NCBI RefSeq assembly: GCF_947387555.1
Contig: NZ_CANDNZ010000021.1
Location: 30,079 to 94,078 of the forward strand
Length of the DNA stretch: 64,000 bases
Direction of reading: 5' to 3'
Origin: Thalassomonas sp. RHCl1
Lineage (GTDB): Bacteria > Pseudomonadota > Gammaproteobacteria > Enterobacterales > Alteromonadaceae
Shown here in pieces: positions 27,578 to 36,800 of this stretch; within the stretch, counting starts at the first letter, position 1, and every line of letters starts with the position of its first letter. Below the pieces are notes generated by a model, which was given only the letters and a program-made list of their open reading frames with translations, ran no database searches and was not told where the DNA came from. Position numbers and translations under genes: made by a program.

Positions 27578-29683
27578 ATGTATAAATATGTTTTAGCTTT
27601 ACTGGTTTTCAGTGGCGTCAGCCTGACGGCACATGCCGATACGGTGAAAAAGACTGCCGCACCCGTGGCAATTATCGCAGAGACGGTTGAACAGAAGTTT
27701 GCTTTATCGCCTCAGAAATCACTGAGCCTTGCCGATGGCAGTGGCCGTGAATATCAGATCAAGATTCATAAAGCCGGCGCCGAGTTTATTAAAGTGCATT
27801 TTAGCCACTTTAACATTCCTGCCGGTGCTTCGGTGGCGGTGACCGATGTTGCCGGTAAAGAGCGGTATGTTTATGACGGTGTTGCCAGAAACCAGGCCAC
27901 TTATGACAGCGCTGTAGAAAACGGTGTTAACCAGTTTTCCGCGATGTCGGTTTTTGGTGATACCGCATTGGTGACCCTGACCTTGGCACCGGGCAGCAAA
28001 TGGCAGGCGCATCATCAAATCAATATTGACCGTTTCAATGCCGGGCTTAATAGCGATGATATCAATTATTTTGGCGAGCAAAGTTCATCCGGTGATATTG
28101 GTATTGAGTCAACTTGCGGCGTGAATGAGCGCCGGGATGTTGCCTGCTGGGCCGGTTCACACCCGATCGAATATGAGCGCACCCGTCCGGTGGCCCGTTT
28201 GCTGATGTCCGGCAGCGGTTTATGTACCGGCTGGCGTGTCGGCGAAGACAACCTGATGTTTACCAACGAGCATTGTGTCGAGAACCAGAGTGTACTGAGC
28301 AATACCGAAGTCTGGTTTAATTACCAGAAAACAAGCTGCGGCGGGTCAGATTATGCGGGTACGGTAAAAGTGACCGGTAATACTTTGCTTAAAAGCGACT
28401 ATGAACTCGACTATACCCTGTTTTCCGTGAATGATTTTAATAGCATTAGCGGTTTCGGTAACTTCGGGTTGGATGTGAGAACGCCGAACTTATCGGAGCG
28501 TATTTATATTGCCCAGCACGGTTCGGGTAATCCGAAAGAGCTGGCGATAGAAAGTGATTCCAATGCCAGCGGTTTATGTGAAATAGATCTTGCCACTGCC
28601 AACGGCCGGGGTGCGGGTACAGATACCGGTTATTTTTGTGACACTATCGGCGGCTCTTCCGGCTCGCCGGTCATTGCCGCGGCCAGCAATAAGGTGATTG
28701 CCTTGCATCACTTTGGCGGCTGTGAAAACCAGGGGGTAAGGGTTGATCGAATCTGGCCGCAAGTTTCCAGTTATTTTAACGATGTGCCGCCGCTTGGCGA
28801 TAATAACAGCGGTGGTAATCAGCCGCCGGTGGCCGTGATCAACTACAGCTGTGATGCATTAGTCTGTGACTTTGACGGTACCGGCTCTGTTGATGTTGAC
28901 GGCTCTATTGTTGGCTACAGCTGGTCAGTGGACGATGTTGCGGTATCAACTGCTGCCACTATGCAGCATACCTTTGCTGCAACCGGCAATTATACCGTGT
29001 CACTGCAGGTGACAGATGATGTTGGCAATCAGACGCAAAGTAATATTAGTGTGAATGTTTCTGATGGCCAGCCGGGAGAGCTGCAGTCAGGGGTACCGGT
29101 TAACGGGTTAACCGCCGCTACAAACGGTGAACTCGACTATTTTATTGATGTTCCCGCCGGTAATAACAATGTACTCATCAATATCAGCGGCGGCACGGGC
29201 GATGCCGACCTTTATGTGAAAAACGGCAGTGCGCCGACCAAGAATGATTATGATTGTCGTCCGTACCTTAGCGGTAATAACGAGTCTTGTACGTTGGATA
29301 TGACCAGTGCTGGGCGGGTGCACATTAAAGTGATTGGCTATGCGGCATTTGACAATGTCACTATTGTTGCCACGGTCAGTACCGATATTCCCGATGATTT
29401 TCCTAAAACAGGTCTATCGGCAACCCAGGGGAACTGGATATACGATGAATATCAGCCGCCAGGCGGGGTCAATCAGATAAATGTCACCATTTCCGGCGGC
29501 ACTGGTGATGCCGACTTGTATATTCAAAAAGGAAGTCAGCCGACCACAGGTGATTATATCTGCCGACCTTATTCAGACGGCAATAACGAGACCTGTACCG
29601 TTGAGCTTAACGGCAGTGAACCCATTCATATTGGCATCAGGGCTTATTTGACCTTTAGCGATGTCACGCTAGATGTGAACTAA
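27578..29683 (+). CDS. Secreted chymotrypsin-fold serine protease with PKD and two PPC domains
   Basis: The ATG at 27578 (MYKYVLALLVFSG) is used rather than the TTG at 27572, giving 701 residues. A signal peptide ends near residue 20 (TAHA). After a propeptide, the catalytic domain shows FTNEHCV (His about 232), LDYTLFSV (Asp about 278) and GGSSGSPV (Ser about 363), the triad of lysyl-endopeptidase-like S1 proteases; NEHC replaces the usual TAAHC. A PKD domain follows (about 415-495). Two PPC domains come next, each with GDADLYVKNG/GDADLYIQKG and CRPY. It probably leaves the cell by type II secretion. It is not in an operon; a terminator lies at 29772-29801. Confidence 0.88.
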   Translation: MYKYVLALLVFSGVSLTAHADTVKKTAAPVAIIAETVEQKFALSPQKSLSLADGSGREYQIKIHKAGAEFIKVHFSHFNIPAGASVAVTDVAGKERYVYDGVARNQATYDSAVENGVNQFSAMSVFGDTALVTLTLAPGSKWQAHHQINIDRFNAGLNSDDINYFGEQSSSGDIGIESTCGVNERRDVACWAGSHPIEYERTRPVARLLMSGSGLCTGWRVGEDNLMFTNEHCVENQSVLSNTEVWFNYQKTSCGGSDYAGTVKVTGNTLLKSDYELDYTLFSVNDFNSISGFGNFGLDVRTPNLSERIYIAQHGSGNPKELAIESDSNASGLCEIDLATANGRGAGTDTGYFCDTIGGSSGSPVIAAASNKVIALHHFGGCENQGVRVDRIWPQVSSYFNDVPPLGDNNSGGNQPPVAVINYSCDALVCDFDGTGSVDVDGSIVGYSWSVDDVAVSTAATMQHTFAATGNYTVSLQVTDDVGNQTQSNISVNVSDGQPGELQSGVPVNGLTAATNGELDYFIDVPAGNNNVLINISGGTGDADLYVKNGSAPTKNDYDCRPYLSGNNESCTLDMTSAGRVHIKVIGYAAFDNVTIVATVSTDIPDDFPKTGLSATQGNWIYDEYQPPGGVNQINVTISGGTGDADLYIQKGSQPTTGDYICRPYSDGNNETCTVELNGSEPIHIGIRAYLTFSDVTLDVN

Positions 29684-29771
29684 GGTGTGGTTTTATTTGT
29701 TGGCACGCTTTGAAGGAAAGCGCGATTAGTAATAGTGAATTAGCAGTAAGCGTGTGAACAAGTTGGAATAA

Positions 29772-29801
29772 AAGCTGACGATCGAAAATGGTCGTCAGCT
29801 T
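29772..29801. terminator. Bidirectional terminator
   Basis: AAGCTGACGA (29772-29781) pairs with TCGTCAGCTT (29792-29801). The stem lies between the convergent protease and elongation-factor-like genes, with a short T/A context on each side. Confidence 0.8.
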
Positions 29802-29827
29802 CTTAGTTTGGTTAGTTTGATGCTACA

Positions 29828-30403
29828 TTATTTAGCGTCGGCGCGGCTCATGTATTTCTGCTCGGCGGTATTCACTTTAACCTTGTCGCCGGTAGAAATG
29901 TATTCAGGTACCTGGATGATTAAACCGGTAGATAAAGTGGCCGGTTTGGTACGTGAAGTGGCAGAAGCGCCTTTAATGGATGGGTCAGTTTCAACAACTT
30001 CCAGATCAACGCTTGACGGTAAATCAAGGCCTGCCGGTGAACCGTCTACTAAAATTACCTGGATACCCTGGGTGTTCTCATCAATAAACATCACTTCATC
30101 GGCGATGCTTTCTTTATTGAGGTTATAAGGGGTGTAGTCTTCATTGTCCATAAACACCAGCTCATCACCGTCAAGGTAAGAAAACATCGCCTGGCGACGG
30201 ATTAAATCGGCCAAAGTCAGCATCTCGCTGTCTTTAAAGGTATGGTCTACTTTTGCACCGGTCACCACATCGTACATGCGCATACGGTATAAGCTGCCAC
30301 CGGCGCGACCCTGGGGTACAGAGCGCTCGATATCGCGGATAATATAAACACTATTGTTGTATTCGATTGCGGTATTCTTTTTAACTTCACTCGCCTTTGG
30401 CAT
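29828..30403 (-). CDS. yeiP: Elongation factor P-like protein YeiP/EfpL
   Basis: The 191-residue protein has the three-domain EF-P fold: an N-terminal KOW-like domain ([36 protein letters not shown]), an OB domain, and a C-terminal OB domain ([20 protein letters not shown], then [15 protein letters not shown]). The tip loop carries Arg in VPQGRAGG rather than the modified Lys of canonical EF-P, which marks it as the YeiP (EfpL) subgroup. That subgroup helps ribosomes through difficult, mainly proline-containing, sequences. It is monocistronic between convergent and co-directional neighbours. Confidence 0.9.
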   Translation of the reverse strand: MPKASEVKKNTAIEYNNSVYIIRDIERSVPQGRAGGSLYRMRMYDVVTGAKVDHTFKDSEMLTLADLIRRQAMFSYLDGDELVFMDNEDYTPYNLNKESIADEVMFIDENTQGIQVILVDGSPAGLDLPSSVDLEVVETDPSIKGASATSRTKPATLSTGLIIQVPEYISTGDKVKVNTAEQKYMSRADAK

Positions 30404-30553
30404 GAGAAAATTCTTCCTAAAAATTATTGTGGGAGGAAAATACCATGTCCGGGATTTTATGCAAGTGGTTAACCGGCTAAGGCTTGATTTCTGTAGAGGT
30501 TTTTATATCTATATCCAGAGTATTAGTTGGAAACAAGTATCAAATTTGAAATA

Positions 30554-30958
30554 TTAGAGATCTTGGCTGGAATATAAACTCAAAATAGGAAACTTACTTT
30601 CACCAAAAGAGACGGTGATCGACTGGGTTTCATTGCCCTCAAAATGTAATTTATACTCCAGCGGGCTGCGGCGCTTACCGTCGGCAAATAAGGCCATCAG
30701 GTGGTGCTGCTCCAGCATGCGGTTGCCGGAGGAGGTATTGGTCAGGGTGATCACACTCCAGCGCTCTCCCTGTTCGTTGCTCATCAGTACATAATTGATG
30801 ATTTTAAAATCACTCTCTTTTGGTTTGATATCCCTGTCGTTGGGAAAAGACAAGTGCAGCTGGTTCGACAGTGAGCGGTCAACCGTTAAAGCTTCAGTGC
30901 CGTTTGCCAGGCTGGTAAATGAAAATATGGCTAACAGGGGGATAAGAGTCTTAATCAT
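30554..30958 (-). CDS. Small exported hypothetical protein (134 aa)
   Basis: The 134-residue product has an N-terminal signal peptide (MIKTLIPLLAIFSFTSLANG). The mature domain is predicted beta-rich, about 110 residues, with WSVITLTNTSSGNRMLEQHH and YKLHFEGNETQSITVSFGE. I do not recognise the family. The pattern resembles small periplasmic or secreted proteins with an immunoglobulin-like fold. It is about 150 bp downstream of the start of yeiP on the same strand and is unlikely to be co-regulated with it. Confidence 0.7.
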   Translation of the reverse strand: MIKTLIPLLAIFSFTSLANGTEALTVDRSLSNQLHLSFPNDRDIKPKESDFKIINYVLMSNEQGERWSVITLTNTSSGNRMLEQHHLMALFADGKRRSPLEYKLHFEGNETQSITVSFGESKFPILSLYSSQDL

Positions 30959-31089
30959 AATTTTTCTGGAATAATCTTAGTCTATTGTTTTTTAATAACT
31001 CATTAGCTTTAACCAGCTAATGGATGCATTTCACTCTATCACAGCCAAAATTTGAGTCATCAAATTAATTGTTCGTTTTTGTTTTTATA

Positions 31090-32439
31090 TTAATAAGCGC
31101 TGATGAGCGCCCTAATCAGCTCTAATCCGGCTTTTAACTGTTGTCGGCTTTTAGCTGCGGTCAGGCTGACACGGATACATTGCGGGAATTGATGGCCTAC
31201 CGCAAAGAGTGAGGCAGGCACTACGGCAACACCTTGCTGTTGGCAGCTTTGCGCAAAAATATCGGCATCAATTGGTACCGGCAGCCAGATATGGGAGCTG
31301 CAGTTTTGGTTGATAAGGCAGAAGCTTTTGGCAAAAACCTGATTAAAAAGTTGATACCTTTGTTTAATTTCTTGTTGCTGCCAGTGAAGCCGCTTACGGG
31401 CTGTGCCGTCATTAATCCACTGTTTGGCAATCTCGGCCATTAACGGACTCAGTTGCCAGCTGGTCACATGAGATTCGTTATCCATTTGTTTGATGATGTC
31501 ATGCTCTCCTGCGAGGATGGCAAAACGTATTCCTGGGGCAACAGTTTTGGCAAAGCTGGTGATGAGTACCGAGTGACTTTTTATCGACTCAGATATCGGT
31601 GCAGTACTTGCCAGGGCACCGACCACGAATTCTTCAATAAACAAAATATCATGGCTTGTTATGACTTCAACAAAGGCTTTTTTACGTGCCTTGCCCATGC
31701 TACTTCCTGTAGGGTTTTGTAATGTTGGATCAGATACCAATACTTTGGCTTTGGTGGTTCTGATGGCGAGATCCAAGTATTCGGGCAGCATGCCCTGAGC
31801 ATCCATCTTGATACCGTAGAGCTTTAATCCCAATACCCGGGCCACCGCCTTGATACCGGGGAAGGTCAGTTCATCCACCAATACGGTATCGCCTTTATCA
31901 CAACAAGTTAATAAAGTGATCAGCAAGGCATTTTGTGCGCTGGTTGTGGTGATGCAAGCGGCCGGGGAAATATGATAGTCAAATTCAGCCAGCCAGTTTG
32001 CCGCAGCAATTTTCATTTCCTGCAAGGCCTGCGGGCTGTGGTAATTCAGCAGTTCACTGACACCGGCTTCACGGCTCAGCAGTGCCGTTAAGCTTGTTTC
32101 AAGATGCTTATCTGATGGACTTATCGCAGGAACATGGGTACTGAGATCGATAAGTTGATCTGCCTTGGTTTGTTTGAGCTCAAACAGGGCGGCCTCTGTG
32201 CTTTTCCCTAAAATAAAGGTGCCTCTGCCAACTTCGCCATAGATTAAATGGCGCTTGGTGGCTTCCTGAAAAGCCTTGGTGACTGTGCTGAGGTTGACCC
32301 CTAAGTGCCAGGCAAGCTGGCGCTGTGGCGGTAGTTTATCTCCTACTGCCAGTTCCCCCGAGCTGATGGCTTTGGCCATCGCCGATACCAGGCGTTGATA
32401 TAAAGGACCAGTTTCCTGGTTCAGATCCGGTGACCACAT
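31090..32439 (-). CDS. MocR/PdxR-type regulator (GntR HTH + aminotransferase-like domain)
   Basis: The 449-residue protein starts at 32439 (MWSPDLNQETGPLYQRL), which matches MocR N-termini; an upstream in-frame start at 32505 would place its own operator inside the gene. The wHTH is at about 10-80 (AISSGELAVGDKLPPQRQLA, VNLSTVTKAFQEA). A fold-type I aminotransferase domain follows, with SDPTLQNPTG and the PLP-Lys region ITSFAKTVAPGIR (Lys in SFAK). MocR proteins bind PLP and an amino-acid-derived ligand and bind direct repeats. Two GCCATACAAT repeats upstream are its likely operator. It is divergent from a threonine-dehydratase-like gene, the likely target. Confidence 0.88.
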   Translation of the reverse strand: MWSPDLNQETGPLYQRLVSAMAKAISSGELAVGDKLPPQRQLAWHLGVNLSTVTKAFQEATKRHLIYGEVGRGTFILGKSTEAALFELKQTKADQLIDLSTHVPAISPSDKHLETSLTALLSREAGVSELLNYHSPQALQEMKIAAANWLAEFDYHISPAACITTTSAQNALLITLLTCCDKGDTVLVDELTFPGIKAVARVLGLKLYGIKMDAQGMLPEYLDLAIRTTKAKVLVSDPTLQNPTGSSMGKARKKAFVEVITSHDILFIEEFVVGALASTAPISESIKSHSVLITSFAKTVAPGIRFAILAGEHDIIKQMDNESHVTSWQLSPLMAEIAKQWINDGTARKRLHWQQQEIKQRYQLFNQVFAKSFCLINQNCSSHIWLPVPIDADIFAQSCQQQGVAVVPASLFAVGHQFPQCIRVSLTAAKSRQQLKAGLELIRALISAY

Positions 32440-32450
32440 TTTTATTGTCT

Positions 32451-32481
32451 GCCATACAATATAATCATTGAGCCATACAAT
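32451..32481. promoter_or_regulatory. MocR direct-repeat operator
   Basis: GCCATACAAT occurs at 32451-32460 and again at 32472-32481, exactly 21 bp apart (two helical turns). It lies between the MocR start and the divergent PLP-enzyme gene. MocR regulators are known to use head-to-tail direct repeats, so this is a strong operator candidate. Confidence 0.75.
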
Positions 32482-32548
32482 TTCGCAGGCTAACATCAAA
32501 GTCAACTGATTTAGCGTATTTCACACAACAAAAAGGCCGTTTGCTATT

Positions 32549-33508
32549 ATGTTTAGCCTGAAAGAACTCGAACAATCCACTGAACTTGTCCATCAGCATA
32601 TTTTACCGACACCGCAATATAACTGGCCACAATTGTGTCAGGAGACTGAATGCGATGTTTGGGTAAAGCATGAGAATCATACCCCGACCACGGCTTTTAA
32701 AGTACGCGGCGGTATTGCTTTATTAAATCATCTTAACAGTCAGGCACAAAAGCCGCAGGGCATTATTTCGGCTACTGTGGGCAACCACGGACAAAGCCTG
32801 GCTTATGCCGGACAAAAGGTTGGTATGCCGGTGACCATAGTGGTGCCCGAAGGCAATAACGAAGATCAAAACCGTGCCATTAAGGGATTTGGCGCTAACT
32901 TGGTTATTTTCGGTCAGGACTTTGAAGCGGCCAGGCAGCACAGCCTGCAATTACAGCGTGAATACGGCTACCAGGCGATAGCCCCCTTTGAGCGTGAGCT
33001 GGTATTAGGTGTCGCCAGTTATGCGCTGGAATTTTTCTCTGCGGTGCAGGACTTAGACACGGTTTATGTGCCTGTTGGTATGGGCTCGGGAATTTGCGGC
33101 TTAATTAAAACCCGGGATTTACTTGGCCTGAAGACGAAAATTGTTGGTGTGGTCTCTGAAGGTGCGCCTACTTTTGCTTTATCTTTTGCAGCGGGCAGGG
33201 TGATCCCCACAGATAGCGTGAATACGATTGCCGATGGTGTCGCCACCCGTTCGCCGATACAAGCAGCGTTTGATATTATCAAGGCCGGGGCAGAGCGTAT
33301 CGTGAAAGTCAGCGATGATGAGATTGCTTCGGCCATGTACCAGTATTATCAGAAAACCCATAACTTGGCAGAGCCTGCGGCGGCGGCCCCTTTGGCGGCG
33401 TTAACTAAAGAAAAACCGCAAATGAAAGGCAAAAAAGTTGGCCTGATATTAACCGGCGGTAATATTGATTTTGCCCGGCTGGTGAAATACGTCACTCCTT
33501 TTTGTTAG
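32549..33508 (+). CDS. Threonine dehydratase-like PLP enzyme (fold type II)
   Basis: The 319-residue protein belongs to the serine/threonine dehydratase family. The PLP-Lys motif is TPTTAFKVRGG (Lys near residue 52), SATVGNHGQSLAYAG binds the cofactor phosphate/carboxylate, PVGMGSGICG is the glycine-rich phosphate loop, and LTGGNID is the conserved C-terminal segment. The length fits catabolic threonine dehydratase or hydroxyaspartate ammonia-lyase types without an ACT regulatory domain. The expected reaction is deamination of a beta-hydroxy amino acid to a 2-oxo acid; the exact substrate is unknown. The divergent MocR regulator probably controls it. Confidence 0.85.
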   Translation: MFSLKELEQSTELVHQHILPTPQYNWPQLCQETECDVWVKHENHTPTTAFKVRGGIALLNHLNSQAQKPQGIISATVGNHGQSLAYAGQKVGMPVTIVVPEGNNEDQNRAIKGFGANLVIFGQDFEAARQHSLQLQREYGYQAIAPFERELVLGVASYALEFFSAVQDLDTVYVPVGMGSGICGLIKTRDLLGLKTKIVGVVSEGAPTFALSFAAGRVIPTDSVNTIADGVATRSPIQAAFDIIKAGAERIVKVSDDEIASAMYQYYQKTHNLAEPAAAAPLAALTKEKPQMKGKKVGLILTGGNIDFARLVKYVTPFC

Positions 33509-33723
33509 TAAAGCATTTGGTTAATTTGGTTGCTGAGTTATAAATATTTATTTTTATTGGATAAATTTATGTTGTATAAAAAAGTTGCCGGTCATTCCTT
33601 ACTGGGATTGAAATTTATTTAGAAAAGCAAGTTTGTAAATCTTGTTTAATTCTAATCTTGCATTACGCTTGATGGAGCAATCTTATCAATTCTGGACTGG
33701 TTGATCTTGGCGGTAAAGGAATA

Positions 33724-33819
33724 ATGGTTGTTATAAATAATACGCTGGGTGTTTTATTTGTTTTTTGCTTAGGCTTGAATTTCGAGCTTTCAGATCATGC
33801 TTGGTCTATTTTCTCGTGA
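33724..33819 (+). CDS. Putative 31-aa hydrophobic leader peptide overlapping the KAP-like gene start
   Basis: A short ORF (MVVINNTLGVLFVFCLGLNF, then 11 more residues) starts at 33724 behind AAAGGA and ends 23 bp inside the large ATPase gene in another frame. The large gene itself lacks a visible ribosome-binding site, so the small ORF could couple translation. It could also be a tiny membrane protein or chance. Spacing from AAAGGA is only three bases, which weakens the call. Confidence 0.35.
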   Translation: MVVINNTLGVLFVFCLGLNFELSDHAWSIFS

Positions 33820-36800
33820 ATATAAGGCAACGGAAGATGCAAATAGAGTTATAGTCGGCAGAAAGAAACTTAGAAGCCGACTCCTTTCATCCCTTTTCTC
33901 TATGGGGCGTGCCGGATCTATTCTTGTTAGTGGTAATCGTGGGGTAGGTAAGTCTACGTTTGTTAATCTCTGTTTGTATGAGTATGAACAAGATGCAGTT
34001 AGGCGTGCTGGTACTTCATGTAGTGAGTCACCATTTGACTGGCTTGTGGTGGTTTTCTTTGTGTCTATTTGGGCATTTCTTTTTAATTTTATCGTAGAAC
34101 TCGTTTTCTTTTTTGGGTGGTCAAAGAATGTTGCAGGGTTTTGGGTTGGGTTAATAGGAATTTCTTTGTTCTTGAGCATACTTATATATACAGGGCGGCG
34201 TGCTTATGCCCTTTGTAAGGCATGGGAGGACAGTAAGGAGTTTTATAGTAAATATTTTCCAATAAAAATTATCCATATATTTTTATTGACTCTGTTCCCC
34301 ATTGCTCTACTTCTCATTTTTTTTAGTTTAGAACACTGTAATATAAATATAATGTGGCGTTTTGGGGGATTCGTTGCCCCTCTTTTTCTGCGTTATGTTT
34401 TTGAAAATCATTATTTGCTTCCTTGGTTTAAGGGGTTAGCAATCGAAGAAACTCCTGAAAGATTAGCTGCAATGCGCTTAATCCAATTCACTTATCCCTA
34501 TCAGTTTAAAAAGTTTCTTTATCCGGTGCTCAAGATGCAAATCAATCTTGGCTTTAGCGAACCAAGCCATAAAGATGTAATCAATAGCATGCTTCTCGCC
34601 TTGCGCAAACAGTATTGTGATTGCTTTGTTTCTATTAATCCTAAGGTACTGTTGTCGTACTATCCGTGGACATTAACCTTGGCCATCTGCCTAACTGTGG
34701 CTTTCTCGACTTTAATATTTGAATGGAAATTAGGCGGTAAACCTCCCTCGTTGGCTCCTGCATTGGTTGTTCAGAAGAAAACTGCTGATGAATCGACTTT
34801 GATTGTTAAGCAAAAAGCAGAGGGAAAATCTGTTACGGTCGTTGAGCAGAAAATAAAGGGCAACTCAGTTCAGGTAGTTGAAGTAACGGCTGACGTTAAA
34901 TTGACTTTAGTCGAACTACTTCCATGGATTGGGCAGGATTCATTTTTCTTTAAGACTATACATGAACAAGAAAAAAAGGCGGAAAACAGCTTACTCTCAT
35001 TTCTCTTTTATTCAAAAACATCACCTAAAAGTACTTCAATCAAGATGTATCATGTCTTTACGTTCTTATTCGTTGTGTTAGCTCTTCAGCTTAGCCCATT
35101 AGGCCGTTGTCGTTGGACGCTTAAAAAATTGGATCGATTGATTGCCAGCTTAAATGCACATAGGGAACAGTCTGCTTCACAAAGTATCGGTTCTTCACGT
35201 GTTTTTCAAACGAAATCCAGAAAGCATATTTTTAGCCCCGATAATAGTCGGGATATTGAACGTAGTTTTATGGAGCTTATGGATGAAATAACTAACCCTT
35301 TCCCTTGGCTTGGCAATCGACAAATTGCAATACCCACACCTGTGCTAACTTTTGTTTTTGATGAACTTGATAAACTTGGTTTGATTAGTGCTGGTGAGCG
35401 AGCAGCAACAAATAAATCTCAGCCGGTTGATAAGCAAACTCAAATTGCATCAATTAATCGTTTGCTGTCAGATATGAAAAACCTGATCACTTCAACTCAA
35501 ACGCGTTGTATTTTTATTGGTGACAGGGGGCTGTTTGATGAGTGGCTTGCCGATGAAAATGTGCGGAACCCTATGTTAATTAGCATTTTTGATTCACTTA
35601 TTTATGTACCCTCCCTGTTGACAGATCCTGATGTGCTGGATAGCAATGATAGTGCCCCCAATATCATCCAACCAACGCGGGAGTTTATTGAAGCACAGGT
35701 TTTTCGGGCCGTGGAATTGCGGAAAAAAGTTGACCCTATAAAGTGCCCTTGTTCTCAGCTTTTTAAATTGCAATTTGATAATTTCAGAATTCCAAACATT
35801 TTTTGGCGAGAACAAAACTTGGGAATGGGAATTGATATAAATAATACTGATAACTGGTACCTGTTGTCCGTAACTGTGCCATCTATAATAGGTGATCTGC
35901 CTATAACAGGTAAGCTGAAGAAAGAGGTTGATGCCTGTAAAATAATTATGCCGGACTATCTGGCTTTTTGTGATTATCTTACTTATGTCGCCGCTGGTAA
36001 TCCAAAGCGTATGTATGAAGTTTTTAGCCGCTATGTCGGGACGAAAGCAGGTGATGCTTCACAGCATGGTTTGACTTTTCTTGATGCAGATTTGCATGCT
36101 ATTCCTATGTTCAGTGATATGTTTCGTCTGCTCATGGACTCTGTTGCTATTGATATAAGACAGAAAGAAGATAAGTTAGCCACTGCAATTTTTTATTTAT
36201 CTAATTTTTTGTTGAAATTCCATGTTCGTGCTTTTTCCTGGAGTAACCTAGAGAAAATTGATGAGCTTACCGATATCCACCGGGCTCCCAATTTACGCAG
36301 GGTAATACATGACTTTGTTAATGATATATCAATACATTTGTTGCATCCCGTACGTTTTGGTATGTATCAATTCCGCTTTAAAAGTGATTTAGCTAATGAA
36401 ATACGTTTTGTCTCCCAGTATTCTCCACATGATATGGCAGCATTGAACTTCAGCTTAGGAGAGTCGGCAGCGTTAAAACAAAGATTAGAGCGAGAGCTAA
36501 AACAGCAAAAAAATAACTTTGACCTGATTGCTGATCTTGGTGAATTAAATGAATTTGATCAGGAGTATGATATAGCCCGTAATAAATATCGTATTGCGGT
36601 CCACAAAATAGATAATAGGATGGAAGAGGTTTGTGGGGTTTCTTCTATGAAAGGTGCGTTGGCTGCTGTGAAGCAGCTTTCAAGATCTCAAATTGGTTGG
36701 CAATTAGTGATGAAACGGTTAAGGCTCAAATTGCAAATTGCTATGACCTATGAACTGGCGAGAAACTATGAGCCTGCGGAAGCCGCGTATAATGATGCCC

